A stretch of 30,166 nucleotides of DNA, from the IMG/VR virus record IMGVR_UViG_3300010399_000251, positions 1 through 30,166 of that record; one strand, 5' to 3'. The DNA comes from a virus. The notes beneath the pieces are model-generated. The model saw nothing but the letters and a program-made list of their open reading frames with translations. It was not told the DNA's origin and ran no database searches. Positions within the stretch are counted from its first letter, which is position 1. Every line of letters begins with the position of its first letter. A program made the translations under genes and the position numbers. Positions 5,118 through 10,464 of the stretch are shown here, in pieces.

Positions 5118-5576
5118 TTAGTAGGCGGTAGAGTAGAGACTATACGCACAAACCGTGCTACTAGCAAGTCCCGTTGAAAGCACAGATTGCGCTGTGATGG
5201 CAGACAGATTGGCCGGCGATGTAGCGAGCGTCCCGACTGGCGTCAAGGCGGGAGGGTACTGAGGCACCAGCATGAACATGCCGGGCGCGAGGACGAATTG
5301 GACGGCAGCGGAAGCGGCGACGTTCGGGACGGTGACAAACAAGTAGTTTAATGAATCTGTGTTCACAATCGCCATCGTTGTTGCGCCAGTTGTGGCGTTA
5401 GAAGGGACGGCCAAGGTCCCGGCAGAGGCAAAGGGCGCAGCGCCTGCCGTCATGAGCACAAGCGTGCTAAGCAAGTCCATGGCGGGTTGTTGATTGGGGG
5501 CGGGAAAAGTCTCGACAGGCTGCAATTGATTGGTCGGGACCCAAGCGGCGGATACAGAAAGCTGATTAGTGGCCAT
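5118..5576 (-). CDS. Virion-like beta-rich hypothetical protein, first gene of the minus-strand operon
   Basis: A 152-residue protein rich in Ala, Thr, Val, Ser and Pro with almost no charged residues. That is the composition of phage surface or decoration proteins such as those at 28234-29235. There is no signal peptide and no specific motif. It is the promoter-proximal gene of the operon that carries the MoxR ATPase. An AGGA sequence lies about ten bases before the ATG. A structural protein heading a remodelling operon is unexpected. It could be a substrate of the machine, but that is inference, and a non-virion role is equally open. Confidence 0.7.
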   Translation of the reverse strand: MATNQLSVSAAWVPTNQLQPVETFPAPNQQPAMDLLSTLVLMTAGAAPFASAGTLAVPSNATTGATTMAIVNTDSLNYLFVTVPNVAASAAVQFVLAPGMFMLVPQYPPALTPVGTLATSPANLSAITAQSVLSTGLASSTVCAYSLYSTAY

Positions 5577-5577
5577 G

Positions 5578-5586
5578 TGCTATAAT
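5578..5586 (+). promoter_or_regulatory. Extended -10 promoter for the cyclotransferase-like gene
   Basis: TGCTATAAT is a perfect extended -10 element (TG-n-TATAAT). No convincing -35 lies 16-18 bases upstream, which extended -10 promoters can tolerate. Transcription would start near 5593, about 40 bases before the ATG at 5632. The element overlaps the start of the divergent gene at 5576, so the two transcription units may interfere. Confidence 0.5.
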
Positions 5587-5613
5587 CCTCGGAGAACGCG
5601 TATTCCCCACAAT

Positions 5614-5627
5614 ACCACAAAGGTGGT
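5614..5627 (+). promoter_or_regulatory. Short inverted repeat overlapping the ribosome-binding site at 5632
   Basis: ACCAC-AAAG-GTGGT is a perfect five-base inverted repeat with a four-base centre. Its right arm contains the AGGTGG that serves as ribosome-binding site for the ATG at 5632. It could be an operator or an mRNA hairpin that limits translation. Confidence 0.35.
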
Positions 5628-5631
5628 CCCC

Positions 5632-6000
5632 ATGCCTAACCCCTTGATTCCATTCTTTTTTTACGGAGAATTGAAAGACAAGCGTAAGCCCAACACAGTC
5701 TCGACGCCCGGACTCTTGCGCATGCGGGGCGATGATGCGGCGGCGCGGTTCGGAAACTATGGTGGTCATCGGGTTTGGGGACAAGTCAAGTATGTGCGCA
5801 TGGAAGCTGTTAAAAACCTGGATAGGTTTGAAGCCCCGGAATACAAGCGCGTTGTGGTGCGGCTTTCAAACGGGACTAGGGCCTTCGCTTATGCGGACAT
5901 AAAACCAGCTTGGGAACACGAGGACGTCGTGGAGGACGGCATCTATCGCGGTAAGCGTACGCTAAGAATTGACGCGGTCAAGACCAAGCGCGACCCATAA
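5632..6000 (+). CDS. Gamma-glutamylcyclotransferase-like (AIG2-fold) protein
   Basis: A 122-residue protein. Near the start it has FFFYGELKDK (8-17), the Y-G-x-L substrate-binding loop typical of the gamma-glutamylcyclotransferase/AIG2 fold. Later it has VWGQV (48-52) and NLDRFEAPEYKRVVV (62-76), matching the family's L-D-x-F-E-...-Y-x-R segment; E67 would be the candidate catalytic residue. Family members cleave gamma-glutamyl-amine or gamma-glutamyl-amino-acid bonds, but the phage substrate is unknown. The start at 5632 is chosen for its AGGTGG site and because it puts the motif in its usual place. It has its own extended -10 promoter and stands alone between minus-strand blocks. Its last 39 bases overlap a minus-strand gene tail-to-tail. 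Confidence 0.75.
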   Translation: MPNPLIPFFFYGELKDKRKPNTVSTPGLLRMRGDDAAARFGNYGGHRVWGQVKYVRMEAVKNLDRFEAPEYKRVVVRLSNGTRAFAYADIKPAWEHEDVVEDGIYRGKRTLRIDAVKTKRDP

Positions 6001-6117
6001 GTCATACGCTTCGTCGATGCATTTGTCGACCTGCCGATTGTAGTTCCCATTCCCCAAACCCGTTTCGACGCCTAGCGCCCAAACTGCCAGAATCGTTTCG
6101 ACGTCGATTGGAATCAT
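5962..6117 (-). CDS. Distal WEPEF-family micro-protein (51 residues)
   Basis: A 51-residue protein beginning MIPIDVETILAVWALGV. It matches member F (2007-2180), which begins M-T-P-I-D-G-E-F, in P3-I4-D5-x-E7 and W13. Phe8 of the signature is replaced by Thr. The tail is soluble and acidic. Its ATG at 6117 forms an ATGA overlap with the 6114-6512 gene, the same arrangement as in the main array. The last 39 bases overlap the end of the plus-strand cyclotransferase-like gene. Membership rests on a short N-terminus and the overlap pattern, so it is less certain than the array members. Confidence 0.6.
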   Translation of the reverse strand: MIPIDVETILAVWALGVETGLGNGNYNRQVDKCIDEAYDLWVALGLDRVNS

Positions 6118-6512
6118 TTAAGCACAAACCGAAAGCCGCGCCCGGTTTCACTATAATCGATACCGTCCACAACCTGCTTAGTCGTGACTTCCTGCATCTT
6201 GGTGAAGCGCTGGACGGTTATACCAGTTTCAGTCTCTACAAGATGCGCAATGCCATCTTGTGCCACAATGTATGCAACTTGGCTGCATTCCTTGGCAATG
6301 GCACGCGCAAACTCCGCCGCATAGTCCCCGCGCAAGAGCAAGCTGCGCTCTGGAATCCCGGCCCATCGGCCTTCGATAACCTCGACGGGAATGCCCTTCA
6401 TAGCGGCCATAAGCACAGTGTCGAGAAAGCCATTCTCCGACACATCGGTGCCTTCGATATAGGTGCTAACGATTGCCCATTTACCTTCGAAAAGACGCTC
6501 TTGGTTAATCAT
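6114..6512 (-). CDS. Hypothetical mixed alpha/beta protein
   Basis: A 132-residue protein, starting at 6512 (MINQERLFEGKWAIV) where CGGAG lies about eight bases upstream; the open frame extends further without a better start. Alternating hydrophobic patterns such as WAIVSTYIEG, VEVIEGRW and QVAYIVAQ suggest a folded alpha/beta domain. There is no membrane segment, and I recognise no family or catalytic motif. It lies in a run of very small minus-strand genes, coupled to the micro-protein downstream by an ATGA overlap and overlapping the CxxC mini-protein upstream by eight bases. Confidence 0.72.
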   Translation of the reverse strand: MINQERLFEGKWAIVSTYIEGTDVSENGFLDTVLMAAMKGIPVEVIEGRWAGIPERSLLLRGDYAAEFARAIAKECSQVAYIVAQDGIAHLVETETGITVQRFTKMQEVTTKQVVDGIDYSETGRGFRFVLK

Positions 6513-6627
6513 GACTTGCTCCGTTGTTGTTGATGTTCGATTGTCGCCAGGGTTCAAGCCTTACCTGGCATGGCTGAGGATTCTGGCGTTGACTGCGTTC
6601 GCCGCACTTACGGCATAACACCATCAT
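6505..6627 (-). CDS. CxxC mini-protein (40 residues)
   Basis: A 40-residue frame beginning MMVLCRKCGERSQRQ with a C5-x-x-C8-G knuckle and a third Cys at 20, which looks like half of a zinc ribbon. It lies between 6634-6783 and 6114-6512 and overlaps the latter's start by eight bases, matching the compact style of this block. No clear ribosome-binding site is seen, and the rest of the protein is low-complexity. It could be a small zinc-binding regulator or a chance frame. Confidence 0.4.
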   Translation of the reverse strand: MMVLCRKCGERSQRQNPQPCQVRLEPWRQSNINNNGASHD

Positions 6628-6633
6628 CGTCGT

Positions 6634-6783
6634 CTATTCATACTCGGCTTGGTCACGCTTGGGTTGCTTTTTTTTCGCCTTCCCGTCCCGCCTGTCCCGC
6701 CTTCTTTCCTCCCGCGCATCAGTCTCCTCGGCCGCGCTTGTTCTAATGTGCCGGGGCTTGATGTAGGTGGATGTAGGTTTCAT
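6634..6783 (-). CDS. Small, highly basic protein
   Basis: A 49-residue protein starting at 6783 with MKPTSTYIKPRHIRTS. The second half is almost entirely Arg, Lys, Asp and Glu (for example REERRRDRRDGKAKKKQPK) and probably disordered. It may bind nucleic acid or a membrane surface. The start overlaps the upstream stop (ATGA), which favours it over the ATG at 6822. No family was recognised. Confidence 0.6.
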   Translation of the reverse strand: MKPTSTYIKPRHIRTSAAEETDAREERRRDRRDGKAKKKQPKRDQAEYE

Positions 6784-6920
6784 TGTGCACCAACCTTTGC
6801 TCCAAAAGTGACGCCAATCCATCCGGATTCACCGCGGCGTGCCACATAGCCAACCAGTGCACCAACGGCGAACCAATTGTAGATGGTCCAGTTGTAGGTA
6901 AAGTTGTGGTATGCGCCCAT
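6780..6920 (-). CDS. Small hydrophobic membrane-type protein (46 residues)
   Basis: A 46-residue protein beginning MGAYHNFTYNWTIYNWF. It has an aromatic N-terminus and a hydrophobic core (WFAVGALVGYVARR), then a Gly-rich end. One short membrane segment is likely. It starts in a TGATG overlap with the 6920-7096 gene and ends in an ATGA overlap with the basic protein. It is below normal length cutoffs but precisely placed. A role in lysis (holin-like) or envelope modification is possible; the sequence does not decide it. Confidence 0.6.
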   Translation of the reverse strand: MGAYHNFTYNWTIYNWFAVGALVGYVARRGESGWIGVTFGAKVGAQ

Positions 6921-7096
6921 CATGACCGAATCTCCGTCACAATGTCTTCCTCTGTCACAATGTGGTACGGTTGCGCGCTCGCCGTCCCGGCCTTAAATGA
7001 CAGCCATTCCGTGAGTTGGATGTATGCGCCCGTGTAGTACACAAACCCACCTACACATACATTGAGGCCGATTGCTGAAACGACTAAACCTAACAT
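6920..7096 (-). CDS. Small membrane protein with N-terminal TM segment (58 residues)
   Basis: A 58-residue protein starting at 7096 with MLGLVVSAIGLNVCVGGF, giving one N-terminal hydrophobic segment (2-22), followed by a soluble acidic C-terminus. GGGAG lies seven bases before the ATG, so this start is preferred over 7138. The topology is that of a signal-anchored small protein. It lies with two other membrane micro-proteins, which suggests an envelope-targeted cassette. The specific function is unknown. Confidence 0.65.
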   Translation of the reverse strand: MLGLVVSAIGLNVCVGGFVYYTGAYIQLTEWLSFKAGTASAQPYHIVTEEDIVTEIRS

Positions 7097-7167
7097 GTTC
7101 GCTCCCGCGCCGTCAGGCGCACAGTGTCCTGTCTCCAATTAATCATACACGCGCTCTGGCGCGTTGG

Positions 7168-7308
7168 TTAGAAATCGTCTATGTCATCGTTGCCGTATCG
7201 TGCAATGAAGGCCGCGTCCCGCTGCGCTTGCTCTGCAGCTTCTTGCGCCAGAACGTTTTGCCAGTAAATGACACAGCCGACCAGAAAGATTGCGACGCTG
7301 ATGCTCAT
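7168..7308 (-). CDS. Small membrane-anchored protein (46 residues), first of the second minus-strand block
   Basis: A 46-residue protein beginning MSISVAIFLVGCVIYWQNV, a short hydrophobic anchor (3-15), followed by an Ala/Gln/Glu-rich helix and an acidic tail (NDDIDDF). The layout resembles small inner-membrane spanin-type or accessory lysis proteins, but no motif confirms that. No ribosome-binding site is obvious. A TATGAT sequence on the minus strand (7315-7320) lies seven bases before the ATG, so if it is a promoter the mRNA would be nearly leaderless. Confidence 0.5.
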   Translation of the reverse strand: MSISVAIFLVGCVIYWQNVLAQEAAEQAQRDAAFIARYGNDDIDDF

Positions 7309-7355
7309 ACTTAAATCATACCCGCCAGTTGAAACCTTGGCTACAAAATCGTCAC

Positions 7356-7385
7356 TTGAAATGGAATGCCGTGACCTGCTACAGA
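7356..7385 (+). promoter_or_regulatory. Possible promoter before the packaging/virion operon
   Basis: TTGAAA (7356-7361) and TACAGA (7380-7385) are separated by 18 bases. The -35 matches five of six consensus positions but the -10 is weak. It is placed about 40 bases before the first gene of the long plus-strand operon. Confidence 0.3.
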
Positions 7386-7423
7386 AAGAACGCCTGACAA
7401 CGTGATAGGAAGGTGGCGCTGCA

Positions 7424-7870
7424 ATGAAGAAATCCGAACTCGAACGTCAGCGCCAAGCCTACGCACTCCCCTCTCACAACAACTCCACAACCACCGACGC
7501 CCTCCGCGCACGTGTGTCCTCCGAACTCAACGTCGTGAAGGACGCTTACGACACTGGCTCGCAAGCCCTGACGGAGCTGAATAAGCTAATTAGTCTGAAA
7601 TCTGGGGAACTCGACAGCAAAGAGCTAGCCAACCTAGCCAAGGCCTATGCTGACATCTCGCGCACACTCATCGCGCTACGCGACGAAGGGCGCACAACCA
7701 TCCGAGAGGCGCAGGCTGTTGACCCCCCTGGACCGGAGCGTGAGGTGATGGAGGCTGAACTTACAACCCCTGCAAAAATTTCTTCCCCTCGCGCGACCCC
7801 CCTCGCAATTGGTCAATACTTACAAGGACTTAACCCGGCCCCGGCCGAGAAAGATGACGAAAATGAATAA
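7424..7870 (+). CDS. Possible terminase small subunit or other packaging-associated protein
   Basis: A 148-residue soluble protein. The polar N-terminus (MKKSELERQRQAYALPSHN) is followed by helices (about 25-95) with regular hydrophobic spacing, such as LTELNKLISLKSGEL and LAKAYADISRTLIAL, then a Pro-rich tail. Being helical, of this size and the first gene of the operon ahead of terL, it is a reasonable small-terminase candidate. I see no diagnostic helix-turn-helix, so the assignment is positional inference. GGAAGG precedes the ATG. Confidence 0.6.
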   Translation: MKKSELERQRQAYALPSHNNSTTTDALRARVSSELNVVKDAYDTGSQALTELNKLISLKSGELDSKELANLAKAYADISRTLIALRDEGRTTIREAQAVDPPGPEREVMEAELTTPAKISSPRATPLAIGQYLQGLNPAPAEKDDENE

Positions 7871-8084
7871 GCGCATGATGGAACTTCAGGACTTGGCACG
7901 TACTTTGCAAGCGGAATATGGCTTTTTGGCCCTTCGCCAAGAGATGGACGACGAGCGCCGCAAGGAGATCAAGAAGGAACTTGCGAAGGGCGAGGCTGAG
8001 TTTAACGCACTGCGTCAACAGCCGCAGGAGGTTCCAGCCGAGGAGCCCAAAACGGCCGCCGCTGACGCGGCGGTGCCTCAGTAA
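7863..8084 (+). CDS. Small charged helical protein
   Basis: A roughly 73-residue protein, starting MNKRMMELQDLARTLQ at 7863. A highly charged helix (ALRQEMDDERRKEIKKEL) is likely coiled-coil and is followed by a Pro/Ala-rich end. Alternative starts are 7854, three codons earlier, and 7809. I prefer 7863 because GAGAAAG lies at a suitable distance and the overlap with the previous gene is then eight bases. No family was recognised. It might act with the preceding packaging-type protein. Confidence 0.6.
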   Translation: MNKRMMELQDLARTLQAEYGFLALRQEMDDERRKEIKKELAKGEAEFNALRQQPQEVPAEEPKTAAADAAVPQ

Positions 8085-8521
8085 TGAAATCTCCCGAGTT
8101 CACGATCCGCAAGCCGGTGGCCTCCGACGTAGAGTTCATCATCAAGACGTGGGCTCGGGAGATGCGTCGCGCCTATACGCGCAAGTTCCCGGATCGTCTC
8201 TTTTACAATGAATTCCAGAAAATCATATTATCCCTGACTTCAAAGGCCCAGGCCCGTGTTATATGTCTTTCTGATGATGCTAATTATATTGTCGGTTTTG
8301 TCGTCGGAGAGCACTTTGCTGCTGCGAAAACCCTTGTGGTTCATTTTGCCTATATACGTCCTCCGATGCGTCGTCTGGGCCTGGGCGCTGAGGCATGCGC
8401 TTCTCTGGGCTACCAGCCAGGGGATGAGATAGTCGCCACCTTCTGGCACCCCTACCTGGACCGATTTGAGCGCAAAGACCTGATTCATAACCCCTTTGTC
8501 CTGATGGGAATCAAACAATGA
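8084..8521 (+). CDS. GNAT-like N-acyltransferase fold protein
   Basis: A 145-residue protein. It opens with FTIRKPVASDVEFIIKTW, the usual beta1-alpha1 of a GNAT domain (R-x-x-x-x-x-D). Next comes a beta4-like NYIVGFVVGEH and then FAYIRPPMRRLGLGAEA, which resembles the acyl-CoA-binding R/Q-x-x-G-x-G/A loop. The C-terminus departs from typical acetyltransferases (VATFWHPYLDRF). GNAT-like genes are often found just ahead of phage terminases, with unknown substrate. Part of the gene (about 8215-8345) is visibly more AT-rich than its neighbours. The start and stop codons overlap those of adjacent genes. Confidence 0.65.
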   Translation: MKSPEFTIRKPVASDVEFIIKTWAREMRRAYTRKFPDRLFYNEFQKIILSLTSKAQARVICLSDDANYIVGFVVGEHFAAAKTLVVHFAYIRPPMRRLGLGAEACASLGYQPGDEIVATFWHPYLDRFERKDLIHNPFVLMGIKQ

Positions 8522-8982
8522 AATTCCGCACAACCCACGACCACACCTTATTCCCCAACGTCACTCGCGAGTTCAACGACGCGCAGCCCTGGTTTGCCGG
8601 CTGGACTTGGAGTGTAGGGAAAGGTGGGATAAATCTCATCGATCCCGCCCGGAACCATTTCTTCTTTCCCTGGACGTCTGTTCAGTACATGGTGACTAAT
8701 GACCAAGAAACTAGTGATGGGGCCGAGTGGCCCCAAGCCCCAGGTGTCGGAGTTCGACCGGCTGTTGGAAACGCAAATCCTCAAGCAAGCGGGTCAGTCC
8801 CAAACCTCCCGCTCAGCGTTCCAGCAGGCGAAGCAGCGGCTCCTAGCCCGCCGAGCGACTCTGTTCCCGATGCAGCTGGCGTTCATCATGAGCCCGGCCA
8901 AGAAGAAAGCGGCAGTGTGCACCCGCCGCGCGGGAAAGACGTTCGCGTGCCGCCATCTGGCCGCCGAGGCCGTAGTAAATAG
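8518..8982 (+). CDS. Small protein with a long out-of-frame extension over terL
   Basis: The frame starts in an ATGA overlap with the GNAT-like gene. The first 60 or so residues look like a real small beta domain, with INLIDPARNHFFFPWTSVQYM near its end. In this position phages often carry a protein of about 70 residues ending soon after such a segment. Here no stop occurs until 8982, so the frame runs 284 bases into terL. The extra 90 residues are Pro/Gly/Ser/Arg-rich and look like a shadow of the terL frame. Either the protein really has this tail, or a frameshift (biological or sequencing) hides an earlier stop near 8700. Confidence 0.55.
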   Translation: MKFRTTHDHTLFPNVTREFNDAQPWFAGWTWSVGKGGINLIDPARNHFFFPWTSVQYMVTNDQETSDGAEWPQAPGVGVRPAVGNANPQASGSVPNLPLSVPAGEAAAPSPPSDSVPDAAGVHHEPGQEESGSVHPPRGKDVRVPPSGRRGRSK

Positions 8983-10255
8983 CGAGTGGTCCGACCGCCA
9001 GAAGGCACAACCTGTGGTGCAGTACATCACCACGACCCGCGCCAAGGCCCTCGACCTGTTCTGGACCCCCTTCAAAGAGCTTTGCCGCGAGATTGGACTG
9101 GAGGCGCACTGGGACGACCACTCCCTCCGCGCCCAATTCCCCAATGGCGTCCTGGTTCGCGCCGGCGGGTGCGACGATCGGGAGGCGATTGAGTCCTACC
9201 GCGGTGATGCCTACGTCCTAGTCATTGTCGATGAGGCCGCCTCGCTAGGGGTCCGGGCCGAGGAGCTTGTGGTGGCGGGTATCTCCATGGCCCTTGCTGA
9301 CTACGGCGGGACTATCGCCATGATCGGGACGCCGGGACAGGTCCAGGCGGGGATCTTCTACCAGGTCTATTGCAACAATCGCGAAGGCTGGGAGAAACCT
9401 TTCAAGTGGTCCTACATGACCAACACCGCCTTTCCCCCGGAGGTCCGGACGGACCAGTGGGTGCGGGAGAACATCGGGCCTCTCGACTCCCCGAAGGTCT
9501 TGCGGGAGGCCTATGGCGAGTGGGTGCCGGACAGCTCCACGCTGGTTTACTCGGGTTACGAGGAATCCAAGGTTAAGTGGGACGGCAAGCTTCCCGAGGG
9601 CCACCAATGGCGCTATATCCTGGGGATGGACCTGGGGTGGAACGACCCGACCGCCTTCGTTGTAGGAGCCTATGCCAAAACGCACCCAAACCTCTACATC
9701 GTGTTTTCAGAGTCGGCCCCTCATCTACTACCCACCCAGGTCGCAGAACGCATCCTGGCCCTCCAGGCGCGCTTCCAGATCACCCGAATTGTGGTCGACT
9801 ACGCTGGTGCGACGACCAAGGGAAATATGGCCGAGTGGAACATGCGCTACGGGTTCGGGATGGTAGCCGCGGAAAAGTCGAAAAAGCTGGATTATATCGA
9901 ACACCTGAATTCCGAGTTTTACCGGGGCATGATCAAGATCGCCCCCTCGGCCCAGAAGCTCAAGAACCAGCTGGCGACCCTCCCCTGGGCCGAGTTGGAC
10001 CCGGAGCAGGTGCGCCACGACACCAAGCAGTCCCTCAAAGAGCATCCGGGATTCGAGAACCACGAGACGGACGCACTTTTGTATTGCTTCCGCGAGTCCC
10101 TCCACTACCGGAGCAAGGTCCCGACAGCCGACGAGCCGTACGGGACGGAGGAGTGGCACCGGCTCCAGCAGCTACACGCCAAGCGCACCGCCTTGAAGAA
10201 TGCGGGCAAACCGGCTAAGTTCAAGTATTCTCAACTCACTAAGAATGGTCGGTAA
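8699..10255 (+). CDS. terL: Terminase large subunit
   Basis: A 518-residue packaging motor. The ATPase domain has Walker A C-T-R-R-A-G-K80-T81, Walker B YVLVIVDEA (D178, E179) and a coupling segment IAMIGTP (206-212). The nuclease domain has the expected acidic residues: D311 in ILGMDLGWNDP, D367 in IVVDYAG, and D458 in HETDALLYC, the RNase H-like two-metal site. The length is normal for the family. It cuts concatemeric DNA and pumps it into the prohead through the portal encoded next but one. The chosen start at 8699 has only weak GGTG upstream; starts slightly downstream are possible. Confidence 0.95.
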   Translation: MTKKLVMGPSGPKPQVSEFDRLLETQILKQAGQSQTSRSAFQQAKQRLLARRATLFPMQLAFIMSPAKKKAAVCTRRAGKTFACRHLAAEAVVNSEWSDRQKAQPVVQYITTTRAKALDLFWTPFKELCREIGLEAHWDDHSLRAQFPNGVLVRAGGCDDREAIESYRGDAYVLVIVDEAASLGVRAEELVVAGISMALADYGGTIAMIGTPGQVQAGIFYQVYCNNREGWEKPFKWSYMTNTAFPPEVRTDQWVRENIGPLDSPKVLREAYGEWVPDSSTLVYSGYEESKVKWDGKLPEGHQWRYILGMDLGWNDPTAFVVGAYAKTHPNLYIVFSESAPHLLPTQVAERILALQARFQITRIVVDYAGATTKGNMAEWNMRYGFGMVAAEKSKKLDYIEHLNSEFYRGMIKIAPSAQKLKNQLATLPWAELDPEQVRHDTKQSLKEHPGFENHETDALLYCFRESLHYRSKVPTADEPYGTEEWHRLQQLHAKRTALKNAGKPAKFKYSQLTKNGR

Positions 10256-10257
10256 TT

Positions 10258-10464
10258 ATGGATCCCCAAGAGCTTCAATTTGTTACCGCTCTCATCAACA
10301 ACGCGCGCACGCAAGGTGTAGCCGAGATCACTTACAAGGGCTTGACCGTCAAGTTCCGCCATGCTCCCGGCACGGAAGTCCAGACGGTCCAGATACCTAA
10401 GCGCGCCCCGGCACAATTCAACTGGTCCACGGACCTGACCCCGAACCTCCCGAAGGCTGAGTAA
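10258..10464 (+). CDS. Small protein between terminase and portal
   Basis: A 68-residue soluble protein beginning MDPQELQFVTALINNAR. The predicted helix is followed by a beta hairpin (VAEITYKGLTVKFRH) and a Pro-rich end. It starts three bases after the terL stop and its stop overlaps the portal start (TAATG). Small proteins here are common in podovirus-like genomes, but no function can be read from the sequence. Confidence 0.75.
   Translation: MDPQELQFVTALINNARTQGVAEITYKGLTVKFRHAPGTEVQTVQIPKRAPAQFNWSTDLTPNLPKAE

Noticed and set aside
1-5576. Micro-protein array considered as a CRISPR-like or DNA repeat array
   Set aside because: The repeats are short, protein-level, unequal in spacing (171-207 bases, interrupted by a 1.2 kb gene) and each begins a reading frame.
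7144-7166. Inverted repeat ACGCG-CTCTGG-CGCGT considered as a terminator
   Set aside because: Only five pairs and no T-run on either strand.
9577-10218. 213-codon plus-strand frame inside terL
   Set aside because: Out-of-frame shadow of the nuclease domain, rich in Pro/Arg/Gly, lacking any ribosome-binding site.
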